Notes under the pieces: generated by a model
Database searches by the model: none
The model's input: the letters and a program-made list of their open reading frames with translations, nothing else
Told to the model about the DNA's origin: nothing
Assembly (NCBI GenBank): GCA_030527205.1
Contig: JAUNBG010000027.1
Location: 1 to 51,405 of the forward strand
Source: Planctomycetia bacterium
Lineage (GTDB): Bacteria; Planctomycetota; Planctomycetia; Pirellulales; Thermoguttaceae
DNA: 51,405 bases
Direction of reading: 5' to 3'
Translations under genes and position numbers: made by a program
Shown: positions 27,641 through 36,941 of the stretch, piece after piece
How positions within the stretch are numbered: position 1 is the stretch's first letter
Layout of the letters: the number at the start of each line of letters is the position of its first letter

Positions 27641-28603
27641 TTATTTCATTAAATCGCCGATTTTAATCGGATAACCGCGAAGAAAAACCTCAGCCGTCAT
27701 TTTTTTCTTTCCAGCCGGTTGAAGTTCAAGAACGGCAAGGATTCCTTTGCCTGTTTGAATTTCAAAATAATTTTTATGAATAGCAATAACCGTTCCAGGC
27801 AAGAAATTATTGTCATTGGAAGCGTCGGTCATTTGTTGAAACGGACCTAAAATCAATCGAGTTGGAGTTGAATCGGGAAAGTCTTTCTTTATCCATTCCG
27901 AGAAAACTTTCGGCCAAGGTTGAAGAGCGCGATATTGATTAATGATTCTGTCCGCCGATTGACTCCAATCAATATGGCCTTCCTCTTTTTTAATTTTTGG
28001 GGCATTTGATGCTTTTTCCATATTTTGAGGAATCGGCCGAAACGTCCCCTTTTCGATCTGGTCAATCGCCTGGATAATTAAAGGAGCTCCCATTTCAGCT
28101 AAATGCCTCTCGATTTCAACTGCCGTTTCGCAAAGTTCAGGGAAATAAGAAGCCTGATTGATAATCGGCCCGGCGTCGACTTCTGGCGTTATATGAATAA
28201 CGCTAACGCCTAACTCTTTTTCTCCGGCAAGAAGAGCGCGATTGATCGGGGCGGCGCCGCGATATTTTGGTAAAAGCGAGCCATGAAGATTCAGTCCGCC
28301 CCATTGAGCGGTCTCAATGATTTTATGAGACAATATTTTCCCGTAATCGCAGACAAAAAGTAAATCCGGTTTCAAACGACGCATGAGATTTATTCCTTCG
28401 TCTGAATTGATGTTATCGGGCTCAAACATTGGAATGCGCGAGTCAGAAGCGGCTTGTCTCATCGGCGGAATTCCCGCTTTTTCTCCTTTTCGACTGGTTC
28501 GTAACGGCATTGTTATGACAGCAAGAACTTCATGCTTCGATTGAAGAAGTTGCGTAAATGTTGGCAAACAAAATCCGCCAGAACCCAAGACGACCATTTT
28601 CAT
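27641..28603 (-). CDS. fmt: Methionyl-tRNA formyltransferase
   Basis: Fmt formylates initiator Met-tRNA. The 320-residue protein has the N-terminal formyltransferase fold (VVLGSGGF opening, NLHGSLLPKYRGAAPINRAL with the catalytic SLLPxYRG, VDAGPII) and a C-terminal OB-like domain ending RGYPIKIGDLMK. Length is standard. The ATG at 28603 follows a strong GGGGGGA. No def gene is adjacent. The protein is on the opposite strand from the tRNAs that follow. Confidence 0.95.
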   Translation of the reverse strand: MKMVVLGSGGFCLPTFTQLLQSKHEVLAVITMPLRTSRKGEKAGIPPMRQAASDSRIPMFEPDNINSDEGINLMRRLKPDLLFVCDYGKILSHKIIETAQWGGLNLHGSLLPKYRGAAPINRALLAGEKELGVSVIHITPEVDAGPIINQASYFPELCETAVEIERHLAEMGAPLIIQAIDQIEKGTFRPIPQNMEKASNAPKIKKEEGHIDWSQSADRIINQYRALQPWPKVFSEWIKKDFPDSTPTRLILGPFQQMTDASNDNNFLPGTVIAIHKNYFEIQTGKGILAVLELQPAGKKKMTAEVFLRGYPIKIGDLMK

Positions 28604-28708
28604 TGAAACATCCCCCCTTTGTGCAAAAATAACAGTTCCTTTCTTGTAATGATAATTTATTGTATAAATAATAAAAGGGAAATTTCATAAAAAAAGAAAA
28701 AAAACCCC

Positions 28709-28736
28709 TTGATAAAAATTTAAGATCGAATAAAAT
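28709..28736 (+). promoter_or_regulatory. Promoter of the first tRNA-Asn gene
   Basis: TTGATA (28709-28714), 16 bases, TAAAAT (28731-28736), ending 11 bases before the mature tRNA 5' end. Confidence 0.55.
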
Positions 28737-28746
28737 CATTCTCGTT

Positions 28747-28819
28747 GCCTTGATAGCTCAGTTGGTAGAGCAAGCGGCTGTTAACCGCTGGGTCCTAGGT
28801 TCGAGTCCTAGTCGAGGCG
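28747..28819 (+). tRNA. tRNA-Asn (GTT), copy 1
   Basis: A 73-nt cloverleaf without encoded CCA. The acceptor stem GCCTTGA pairs with TCGAGGC (one G-U); anticodon stem AGCGG/CCGCT encloses loop CTGTTAA with anticodon GTT; TTCGAGT is the T-loop. Discriminator G, as for Asn. Confidence 0.95.
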
Positions 28820-29005
28820 CTAATAAAAAATAGCGTTTTCGTTCAATTTGTCTTTATTGTTTCATTTTAATCAAACCTTTTGAAGAGCGTTGATCGCTGG
28901 GGTTATAAACTTGCAGCGACAAGCCGATTACCAAAAGCAACTTTTGTTATTTTGGGAGGTTCGGCAAGACAATAAACTCAATTGACGAAATAAACTAATT
29001 ATTTT

Positions 29006-29078
29006 GCCTTGATAGCTCAGTTGGTAGAGCAAGCGGCTGTTAACCGCTGGGTCCTAGGTTCGAGTCCTAGTCGAGGCG
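29006..29078 (+). tRNA. tRNA-Asn (GTT), copy 2
   Basis: Identical over all 73 bases to copy 1, 186 bp downstream, with unrelated flanks. No convincing promoter of its own is visible, so it may be processed from a joint transcript with copy 1. Confidence 0.95.
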
Positions 29079-29333
29079 TTATTGTTTTGAATTCATACAG
29101 AAATGTTATTCATCTTTCTGTTTGTATTGATTATACTCAAGCCTGTTGAAATAATAAACGTTGGTTTTTAGCCTGGCAACGACAGGTTGATTATTGAGGG
29201 CGAGGCCTGTTGCTCATTTCGGCTTTAGTATAATTGGAATCAAATAATGCCTTCGATTTTATTTGTTCAAACAGATAAGGTCTGGGCTTTTTTTATTTCT
29301 TGACAAACTGGTTTCAACTGTAAAGGGTCGACA

Positions 29334-30395
29334 ATGGAAATTGATAATATGCTGAATCAACAAGGGGCCTGGCTCAGAGGAATCGGAAAGGAATCGGATA
29401 TTGTTATTTCGAGCCGCATTCGATTGGCGCGTAATATTGCCGGTTTTCCCTTTGTTAATCGAGCAACGGAAAAAGAATGTTTGGGAATAATTGAGTCTTT
29501 TGAAAATGCCATTAAGCGCATTATTCAACCCGAAACGGCTTTTTATCTTAATCTTCAAAAACTCTCGACCGTTGATCGTTATTATTTGTTGGAACGTCAA
29601 TTAATCAGTCAGGATTTTGTCGAATCGACCAAACCGCGAGCTGTTTTAATTGATCGAAATGAAGATTTCAGCATAATGGTCAATGAAGAAGATCATTTGC
29701 GACTCCAGGCAATGACCAGCGGTCTTGATTTAGAAAAAGTTTGGGCTTGCATCAATTTGCTTGATGATAAAATTGCCAATGAACTTTCTTACGCATTCGA
29801 TGAGAAATTGGGCTATTTAACCGCTTGTCCAACCAATACCGGAACCGGAATTCGCGTCAGCGTTATGCTTCATCTTCCCGGTTTGGTTGAAACAAGAGAA
29901 ATCGAAAGGGTCTTTCGAAGTCTGCAAAAGATCAATTTAGCCGTTCGCGGAACATTTGGCGAAGGTTCAAAAGCTCTTGGCGATTTTTATCAAATCAGTA
30001 ACCAAATAACCCTTGGGCGAAGCGAAGAAGAACTGATTGCGCAAATAGCCGAAGTTATTCCCTGTATATTGAAATATGAGCGAAAATCCCGCTCTGTTCT
30101 TATGGAACGGGCGAATGATTCTCTTATGGACCGTTGTTTTCGGGCAATGGGAATTCTTCAAACCGCCCGAACTATTTCAGCAGAAGAATCGATGAACCTT
30201 CTTTCAAGCGTTCGATTGGGCATTAATATGGGGATCATTAACGATATTTCCTGTTCGCAAGCCAATGATCTTCTTCTGCATTTGCAACCGGCTCATCTTC
30301 AAAAGTTAGCTAAAAAGGAATTGAACAAGGACGCTGAAAATCATTTTCGTGCCGATTATCTGCGTCAAAAAATTAATCTGAATGTTCAATCGTAA
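29334..30395 (+). CDS. mcsB: Protein arginine kinase
   Basis: McsB phosphorylates arginines on proteins, in Firmicutes marking them for ClpCP. The 353-residue protein shows the guanidino-kinase fold: SSRIRLARNIAGFPF near 27-41, the CPTNTGTGIRVSVMLHLPGL segment with the catalytic Cys of the kinase core, and GEGSKALGDFYQISNQITLG. Length matches Bacillus McsB. AAAGGG precedes the ATG; Met6 is an alternative start. Its usual activator mcsA and clpC are not adjacent, unlike the four-gene ctsR operon of Firmicutes. Confidence 0.93.
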   Translation: MEIDNMLNQQGAWLRGIGKESDIVISSRIRLARNIAGFPFVNRATEKECLGIIESFENAIKRIIQPETAFYLNLQKLSTVDRYYLLERQLISQDFVESTKPRAVLIDRNEDFSIMVNEEDHLRLQAMTSGLDLEKVWACINLLDDKIANELSYAFDEKLGYLTACPTNTGTGIRVSVMLHLPGLVETREIERVFRSLQKINLAVRGTFGEGSKALGDFYQISNQITLGRSEEELIAQIAEVIPCILKYERKSRSVLMERANDSLMDRCFRAMGILQTARTISAEESMNLLSSVRLGINMGIINDISCSQANDLLLHLQPAHLQKLAKKELNKDAENHFRADYLRQKINLNVQS

Positions 30396-30422
30396 CGCAT
30401 TGTTGTAACGCAAAATTTTTAA

Positions 30423-30529
30423 GAAAGTTCCAAGAAATCGCTGGGAACGCGAACGTCTCGTCCAAAGGAACAGGTTTTTGCGACGCTTTCTGAATTGAGT
30501 TTATTGCAAAAACAGGTTTTTAGAACTTC
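30423..30529 (+). mobile_element. Miniature inverted-repeat element, copy B
   Basis: Same orientation as copy A, sharing GAGTTTATTGCAAAAA, TTTTAGAACTTC, GCGACG and GGAAC...GTTTT blocks across its 107 bp, but with a more decayed left end (GAAAGTTCCAA). Lies 28 bases after the mcsB stop codon. Confidence 0.68.
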
Positions 30530-30612
30530 ATTATAAAGTATTGATTTGTTGCGTTAAACTTTTGTTTGACAGAAAACGTTAAAAAGAAGTTTTGAATGTT
30601 GCTGCAAAAAAA

Positions 30613-30656
30613 CAGGCAAAATCGTCTTCAAAAAAGAATAAAGACGATTTTGTCTG
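30613..30656. terminator. Probable bidirectional terminator hairpin, first stem
   Basis: Arms at 30613-30626 and 30643-30656 (CAAAATCGTC/GACGATTTTG core, 13 of 14 positions paired) enclose a 16-base A-rich loop. It ends both convergent transcripts. No long T-run follows. Confidence 0.5.
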
Positions 30657-30673
30657 TTTGCTGATTATTGGGG

Positions 30674-30707
30674 CGAGAAAATGTTTTTTGACGCAAATAT
30701 TTTCTCG
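30674..30707. terminator. Probable terminator hairpin, second stem
   Basis: Perfect CGAGAAAAT (30674-30682) / ATTTTCTCG (30699-30707). A third weaker stem, TTTGATC/GGTCAAA with loop ATTTT, follows at 30708-30726. Confidence 0.45.
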
Positions 30708-30735
30708 TTTGATCATTTTGGTCAAACTTGAAAGA

Positions 30736-32655
30736 TTATCTGCCGGGATAATTGGAAGGCGAGTTTCCTCGATTTCCGGGAGCGTAAGTTCCCATTCCTG
30801 TCCCCGTTCCCATTCCCATTCCTGTTCCATAACCGCTGCCAACATTGCCAGACGAAACGCCATAACCGCCCGAACCATAACCGGAGGCATTCGGATCAAC
30901 CAAATTTGAATAGGATTGAACCAAAGGATTTTGCCAAATACGAACAACGCCGTCGCTACAGCCGCCCAAAACATAATAGGCGTCGGCAGTAATCCCGACG
31001 GAAAAAACGCTTACTTTATTGTCGGCCTTGAAACAGACAAGTTCCGTTCCTTTGTTGATTCCGAGTTGGCGTTGGGGAAGCGGTATTTGTTGCATATTGA
31101 GACCGCTTTGGTTTCCCATGGACGCCGAAGGTCCAATTGGCCCGATCATAGGACCAGGATTCGTTGGAGAAGCGGCCGATCCAGAAATTCCGCCAGAGAC
31201 AGGACCTTGCGGAAGACCGACAGGACCTTTGTTTCCGATCGGACTTGACATATTCGGACTCGACATATATTGATTGTTGTTTGTCATTCCGGGAGAATAG
31301 GGGCCCATAGATTGAGAATCAGGTCCGAGCATTCCGGCGTTATTCATTCTATTATCAGATCCATAAGAATTCTGAAGAGAATAAGACCAAATGCGAACAG
31401 TTCCGTCATCGCTGGCAGTTAAGACATAATTGCCATAAAAAATCGCTTTACGAACGGCGCCGGTATGACCAACGAATCGACAAAGTTCGAGACCGGTTCG
31501 CGAATCCCAAATTCTTGCGGTTTTATCGCGTCCAGCCGTTAGAATGCAGGAATTGTCGTTTGAAAAAACGGCGGAATAAACAAAAGGTTCCGGATCAACT
31601 TGATCGCCATTGACGCCATGGCCTCGAATAATCAAACTTTCGCCGAACTGACGTTTTTCTCCCGAATTGGACGGTTGCATGAAATCAAAGGGAGTCGAGT
31701 TATTGGAAACGGAATGGGTTTCATTAGAATCATCCTCAAGGGCTTTTTCCGCTTCTTTCTTTTCCAATTGTTTCTTTAATTGCAGATTGTTTTTATTGAT
31801 AATGGCGGGAATATACCAAAGTCGAACCGAGCCGTCAGCGCAGGCAACGACAAGATATTCGCCCGTTGAATCGAAGTTGACATCATAAATCGGAATGTTT
31901 AAGTTGTCTTTTGTTTTGGGAAGCGTAAAGCGACCGATGATCTCTGGCGGTTTGGGTTGCCAGATGAGAATATCGCCGTTATTGATGACGCCGGCAATAA
32001 AATAACCGTACGGGTCAACCGCGACGCCCCAAACGCGATCTTTGGCGCCGAGAAAAACAAGTTTATTTTCCTCTTTTCGATCCCATAAACGAATGGAACG
32101 GTCATAACTCGAAGTTATGACCATTGATTCGTCCGGCGAAAAAATAGCGTCAGTAACGCCTAATTTATGGTTGTCTTCGTTTTTGAAGATTTTTTCCTGA
32201 TAGAGCGATAAATGTTCTTTCCCGTTTTGGAAATCTGTGCTGAGTCGCCAAAGTTGAGCGGTTTTATCGGCGCTTCCCGTTAAAACATAATAACCGCTGG
32301 AATCAAGCGTCAAAGATGTTATGGCGCCTTCGTGATGAGTATAAGTTCCGGCAGTTTCTTCAACGACAGTTGGGCCAAGTTGAAAAAAACTTGTTAACGA
32401 ATCAAGTCCAAGTTCATTTTGACCGTTAAGCGACATTGCTTCCCTCGAAGCAGAAGCGCTCATTCCGGGATTTTGCATTCTGTTCATTGCCGTTCCTTGC
32501 ATTTGACCCGACCCCATTTTTTGGGTCAGACGGGTTCTTGCCCCCATAACGGCAGGTTGACCTTGCGCCTGAATAAGCGAAGCTGAAACAAAATTCGATA
32601 AAAGAAACAGAACGCCTGTAACGCCGACTTGGCGAAAATAGGAACGCCTTAACAT
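30736..32655 (-). CDS. Secreted WD40-repeat protein with Gly/Met-rich tail
   Basis: 639 residues from ATG 32655, which starts a signal peptide (MLRRSYFRQVGV..., cleavage near IQA-Q). WD40 blades can be read from SLTLDSSGYYVLTGSADKTAQLW on, with at least six GxDxTxRIW-like units up to SDGVVRIWQNP near the end. Between blades lies a low-complexity insertion rich in Asn, Met, Pro, Gly (about 425-520), and the C-terminus is Gly/Tyr/Met-rich. A beta-propeller scaffold for protein interaction outside the cytoplasm is likely. The longer TTG frame to 32703 is not used. Confidence 0.8.
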   Translation of the reverse strand: MLRRSYFRQVGVTGVLFLLSNFVSASLIQAQGQPAVMGARTRLTQKMGSGQMQGTAMNRMQNPGMSASASREAMSLNGQNELGLDSLTSFFQLGPTVVEETAGTYTHHEGAITSLTLDSSGYYVLTGSADKTAQLWRLSTDFQNGKEHLSLYQEKIFKNEDNHKLGVTDAIFSPDESMVITSSYDRSIRLWDRKEENKLVFLGAKDRVWGVAVDPYGYFIAGVINNGDILIWQPKPPEIIGRFTLPKTKDNLNIPIYDVNFDSTGEYLVVACADGSVRLWYIPAIINKNNLQLKKQLEKKEAEKALEDDSNETHSVSNNSTPFDFMQPSNSGEKRQFGESLIIRGHGVNGDQVDPEPFVYSAVFSNDNSCILTAGRDKTARIWDSRTGLELCRFVGHTGAVRKAIFYGNYVLTASDDGTVRIWSYSLQNSYGSDNRMNNAGMLGPDSQSMGPYSPGMTNNNQYMSSPNMSSPIGNKGPVGLPQGPVSGGISGSAASPTNPGPMIGPIGPSASMGNQSGLNMQQIPLPQRQLGINKGTELVCFKADNKVSVFSVGITADAYYVLGGCSDGVVRIWQNPLVQSYSNLVDPNASGYGSGGYGVSSGNVGSGYGTGMGMGTGTGMGTYAPGNRGNSPSNYPGR

Positions 32656-33236
32656 AATCTCGGTCTCCGGTTTGTCGGATGAATAAGCTGATAAAAGCTT
32701 CAATAAATCAAATATTGAAACCGTATTAGGGGTCGATTAAATTTGGAACTCTTTCTTGTTTTTGAACCCAGAGAAATTCCCTTATTAACAAATGTAATCA
32801 AAATAAAACGGAAAGTCAAGATTTGAACGATCATTTGAATAAAAAAGACCATTTTTTTATTTTTTTCGCAGCCAGAATATACCGATTATTCTAAAAAAGA
32901 GGTTTTTTTCGTTATCAAAACGGCGATTTTGATCCCAAGTTTGAATCGTTTAATTTGAGAAAAAGAAGACTGAGGCAATTCTAAAACGATATTTTATGAT
33001 TGATTCAACTTGATTTTATAAAGAGTCGTTTGAAGCTCGACCGACTCAACAACCCGAATCGACAATCCTGATTGTTGAGTTCATCAGCGACAAAGAGAGC
33101 AAAAGAGCGAGGCGAAGTCCGTTTGATCATTAATATTCTTGTTGATCACTCTTTTCTTGATTATGATCTTCCGTAATGTTTGGTTCAGCTGTTATATTTG
33201 GTTCAGCCGTTATATTTTGTCGGCCTTATATTTCAT
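32656..33236. other. Intergenic region with a three-unit tandem repeat
   Basis: 580 bp between the autotransporter stop and the WD40 start, both minus strand. ACTCAACAA/TTGTTGAGT forms a 9-bp hairpin near 33044-33081. A degenerate tandem repeat (TTTGGTTCAGCTGTTATA-type, 18 bp) covers 33179-33230, directly after the autotransporter stop. No gene is seen. Confidence 0.5.
33179..33230. repeat. Degenerate 18-bp tandem repeat, three units
   Basis: Units at 33179-33196 and 33197-33214 differ at one base; a third at 33215-33230 is shortened to 16 bp. It lies 7 bases past the autotransporter stop codon. Confidence 0.6.
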
Positions 33237-36200
33237 TTAGAACAAATAGAGTAAACTGACAACTCCGGTATGCGCGGTTGATTTATTGGATGTAACGAAA
33301 TCATAATTTCCGGAAATTCCCCATTTTCTTTCGCAGTCGAGATAACCAAGAGCCCCGATGCCAAAGTCAACAAAACTGTCACCCAAATCAACGCCGGAAA
33401 TGGACATTGCGGAACTGTTCGGAGCTCCGACAAAGGAAGCCTCAAACGTTGGCGCATTATCGCCGCCCAATTGAATCCCGTAAATGGCCCGACTTGTAAA
33501 TTGGAAGAAGTCTGTATTGAATTCTCCTTCAAAGCCAGCGCGAGCAAATGTTCGATTCCAACTGGCGTCCTGATAATTCAAAGCCGAGGCCAAGGAACTC
33601 GTTTCGGAATAACCGTCTTGCCAAACCTGTTCCAAGTCAACCTGAATCAACGGTCGAATCAAAGCAAAAGGACTGATTGACATTGATCTGGATAATTGAA
33701 CGCTTGCGGAAACTGATTGACCATTATATTTGTTTTTGAAATAATTCTCAAGGACATTTTCAATTTCGACGGTTCGTTTCGATTGATATTGCTGAATTCC
33801 CAAGCCGACATAAGCTTTTATTTCAACGCCATTATAAAACTGTCGTCCGCCATATAAACCGAGTTGAAAATTGTTCATTTCAATTCGTTGATTATTTGTA
33901 TAAAGATACGGAAGCGAATAGTTAAAATTAATGCCGAGAACAGCGTCCATGCTATTTAACGCGTCATAACCGAGCGACATTCCGCTTCGGGAAATTCCAT
34001 ATTTTTGACTGTTCCCATCCGATTTGGCATTGAAACTTGTATAATAAGCGCTTCCCCAAAGATTTCGAGGAGTCAGCGATCCTGGTTGATATAAAAGGCT
34101 CGACCCGCTTTGATAATAACTTCCGTCCGTCATATAACCGTCATCGTAACAGCCCCCTTCCGCATTACAAACGGGCGAACCGTCAGCATATGGTTGTTGA
34201 CCGCGATAATACTGATTATTCAAATAAATCGGATTCTGACCGTTTCCGCCAGTTGATCCGCTCCCCATTATTCGGGGATAGAGATGATGTTTGCTGAAAT
34301 TCATTTGATCAAAAGGAATCTGCCAGGGGGAATTCATGGCGAGCATCATTCCGTTGGCAAATCCGACGCCGGTCAAAGCGTCCATTGCTGTTTGAACTTC
34401 TTCGACTGTTTCGAATTCCATCATATTGTCCAAAAGTCCGCGAAGTTCGTCGGACAGATCGTCGTTCGCTCGGAAACTGTCGATTGCTTCTCCAACCGCT
34501 TTTTGATTGGCGCTGAGTCCCAGACCGGCGAACTCATTTTGAACGTTCAGGTCGAGAATAAGTTTTTGATCTGTACTGTTTTCATTTTTCGTTAAAGTAT
34601 AAAAGGCCGATTTTTTCAAAGAACTGTCAAAAACGTTATCCAGACTTTCCGTTTCAATAACGGTTCGATTGTTATATTCGCCCGATGACAATTTGGAGAT
34701 ATCGCTGACCCTGATTTCGCTCCCTTCAACAAGACTCGCAACGCCGTTTCCTGTCAGAACGATATTTCCGTTCTCATCGTCGCCGCTTCCAAATCCGACG
34801 GCAAGCGTTGCCCCTTCTTCCAATGTTAAACTGGCGTCTTTGGTCAAAGATAACGTTTCCTCTTTTTCAAGTTGCAATGTCGATTCTTCTTGAAACGTCA
34901 TTGAATTCGTCGAGACACGCTGACCCCCTTGATAAACAGCGGATTCGCCAAAAATAATTTCGTCTGCGGACAAAGAATATTTCTCGCTCTCTGCCGAAAT
35001 TTGTGTTTGATTATTGACGATTATATCATTGAAAGTCAACGAATAACCTTCTTCTTGAACAATTTGCCCTTGTCCTTCCAGATTAATGGTTCCTGTCGAA
35101 AAAGTCGCGTCGGTTCCCAGAACGGTCAATTGGGCATTCGATGTTTCATCTTGATCGGCGACTCCAATCGTTAAAATACTGTCGGCGTCAAGTCCATTCA
35201 AGCCGGCGCCTTTTCCCGTTGAACCAAGTTGAACGATTCCGTTTGTTAATTGAAAATCGCTGGCAGTAATCAAACTGGTTCCTGCCGTTGTCAACGCAAT
35301 TTGATCGTTCGTTGTCTCAATCGCGAGAGTTCCAACGGTCATTGTGCTGTCCGAAAAAGTTTCGAGCAATCCGGTTCCATCAATCGTTAACGTTTTAATT
35401 TCAATAGCTGCTTTATCGGTCGTTGTTGACGTTGTTGAAACGCCATTGGCAAAAATCATATTATCGGAAAGAGTCAATTTTTCAATCCAGGATTGTTTAT
35501 CTTCGTCAGCTGTAAATCGATTGACGAACTTGATTTTTCCGGTTGAATCTTCGTTGACGAGAACGAGTTCTTCAGTAACAATGAATTCGCCCGAACTGGT
35601 AACCGTAACCGTTCCGCCTGCTGTTTGAGCGGCTCCGCCGAGAATGAGTTTATCTGCAGTAACCGTTGCGTCGCTCCCGATTGTTGAGTCGCCGTTAAAT
35701 CGAATGCCGATCGTTTTGGAATCCCCTTCTTCGTCTAAATTCTGCATCGAAACTGAGCCGTTGAACTCAAACCCATTTCCAAGCCAGATATCATATTGAC
35801 CGTTTGTCGCGTCAAGAGTTCCATCAAAGATCATTTTTTCCGTTAAACCATTGATTCGAACCAAACTGTTTTCATCGGTCGTCAATGTTCCCCCGACAAT
35901 CGTCTCGTCGTCGGCTGGATCAATGGCCGAATAAATTTTTATTCCGCCAAGATTAATCTTCGCGTCTTCTGGCGTCGAAGAACCGCCGTTTATGGTCAAG
36001 TTGGCGCCATCGGTTGCGCTTCCAAGCGTCACGAGTTTTTCAATCTTGACCGTTGCGGTCGACGCAAAAGTAACTCCATTGAGCGATTCCCATTCTTCCG
36101 CTTCTAACGTTCCGTTGATCGTAATTAACCCATCGGTTCCCGCGCCGCCGTTGACAAAAAGTTTTCCGGTCGCAATCAACGAAGCCGTTGAGGCGTCGCT

Positions 36201-36941
36201 GTAAACTCCAAAACTCGCTTGATTGGCAGCTCCAGATTCATTATAAATCGTTATTTTGCCATTATTGATCGTTCGCCCGTCGCCATCAAGGACGTTTCCT
36301 GTCGTCTTTGATGTTTCCGAGCCAATATTCAATTCCCCGTTCGCCGATATATTAATTCCGTTCGTTCGAGTCGTTTCGTCATCAATTGTTGACTCATTGC
36401 CGTTATTGAGCAACTGACTTCCTGCCGCGATATTTAAAATCCCTTTTGCTGTATCGGTTCCAATATTCAACAAGCCGCCGGAACCAATAACAATATTCGT
36501 GCTGCTTTCTGTTGAAACAGTCGAATAATCCTTGATTCCTGCCCCGGCAATGACCAGGTTTCCCATTTGGCTGTCTTCAAGACTCCCGACAGTAATCGTT
36601 CCATTTTCTTTCAAGGTCAGTTCAACTCCAGACGTTATACTGAGATCGCTTTCGTCAACGTCCAAAACCCCAACCGCAGCGGTCGCTCCATTATTAACAA
36701 TAATGGCGCCGGAAGTCGCAACCGTTGTTGCTCCATTTTCCCCAACAAGTCCAACATTGACATTCGAATCAGAAACGGTCAAACCTTCTGTCGAGCTGAC
36801 CGTTTGATTTTCATTGGTCGCCCCAAAAAGGTTGCTCGTTATATATCCGGTTCCTTGAAACAATAAAATTCCTGAAAGTAATGAACCGAAAAAGATACGA
36901 TTCATAAGAGTCCGAAACTTTCGATTCGTTAGTTTGCTCAT
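33237..36941 (-). CDS. Autotransporter adhesin-like protein (type V secretion)
   Basis: A 1234-residue outer-membrane protein. After a long signal peptide (basic to about 15, hydrophobic to about 36) comes a repetitive beta-helix-like passenger, rich in Thr, Ser, Gly, Asn and short TLTIGV/LTI/GTL strands, to about 850. The segment LSANQKAVGEAIDSF and following helices (about 860-930) is the autotransporter junction. Then a Tyr/Gly/Gln-rich linker with two Cys (VCNAEGGC) and a barrel of about 280 residues from NLWGSAYY to the C-terminal Phe (LLYLF), the Bam signal. ATG 36941 (fourth residue of the longer frame) is preferred: AAGGA lies 8 bases upstream, whereas it touches the ATG at 36950. Function probably adhesion; ligand unknown. 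Confidence 0.85.
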   Translation of the reverse strand: MSKLTNRKFRTLMNRIFFGSLLSGILLFQGTGYITSNLFGATNENQTVSSTEGLTVSDSNVNVGLVGENGATTVATSGAIIVNNGATAAVGVLDVDESDLSITSGVELTLKENGTITVGSLEDSQMGNLVIAGAGIKDYSTVSTESSTNIVIGSGGLLNIGTDTAKGILNIAAGSQLLNNGNESTIDDETTRTNGINISANGELNIGSETSKTTGNVLDGDGRTINNGKITIYNESGAANQASFGVYSDASTASLIATGKLFVNGGAGTDGLITINGTLEAEEWESLNGVTFASTATVKIEKLVTLGSATDGANLTINGGSSTPEDAKINLGGIKIYSAIDPADDETIVGGTLTTDENSLVRINGLTEKMIFDGTLDATNGQYDIWLGNGFEFNGSVSMQNLDEEGDSKTIGIRFNGDSTIGSDATVTADKLILGGAAQTAGGTVTVTSSGEFIVTEELVLVNEDSTGKIKFVNRFTADEDKQSWIEKLTLSDNMIFANGVSTTSTTTDKAAIEIKTLTIDGTGLLETFSDSTMTVGTLAIETTNDQIALTTAGTSLITASDFQLTNGIVQLGSTGKGAGLNGLDADSILTIGVADQDETSNAQLTVLGTDATFSTGTINLEGQGQIVQEEGYSLTFNDIIVNNQTQISAESEKYSLSADEIIFGESAVYQGGQRVSTNSMTFQEESTLQLEKEETLSLTKDASLTLEEGATLAVGFGSGDDENGNIVLTGNGVASLVEGSEIRVSDISKLSSGEYNNRTVIETESLDNVFDSSLKKSAFYTLTKNENSTDQKLILDLNVQNEFAGLGLSANQKAVGEAIDSFRANDDLSDELRGLLDNMMEFETVEEVQTAMDALTGVGFANGMMLAMNSPWQIPFDQMNFSKHHLYPRIMGSGSTGGNGQNPIYLNNQYYRGQQPYADGSPVCNAEGGCYDDGYMTDGSYYQSGSSLLYQPGSLTPRNLWGSAYYTSFNAKSDGNSQKYGISRSGMSLGYDALNSMDAVLGINFNYSLPYLYTNNQRIEMNNFQLGLYGGRQFYNGVEIKAYVGLGIQQYQSKRTVEIENVLENYFKNKYNGQSVSASVQLSRSMSISPFALIRPLIQVDLEQVWQDGYSETSSLASALNYQDASWNRTFARAGFEGEFNTDFFQFTSRAIYGIQLGGDNAPTFEASFVGAPNSSAMSISGVDLGDSFVDFGIGALGYLDCERKWGISGNYDFVTSNKSTAHTGVVSLLYLF

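Larger units (their letters stand above)
30396..30735. other. Convergent intergenic region with repeat copy B and stacked hairpins
   Basis: 340 bp between the ends of mcsB and the WD40 gene. It contains the inverted-repeat element at 30423-30529 and three successive hairpins at 30613-30726. No gene. Confidence 0.6.

Noticed and set aside
28820..29200. Similarity between segments around 28880-28940 and 29135-29200 near the tRNAs
   Set aside because: Only short scattered words match (GCGACAAGCC, GCAACGACAGG); too weak to call a repeat by eye.
33471..36866. Many antisense frames across the autotransporter gene
   Set aside because: Shadows of a repetitive coding strand; low-complexity Ser/Val/Pro or Asn/Arg products without ribosome-binding sites.
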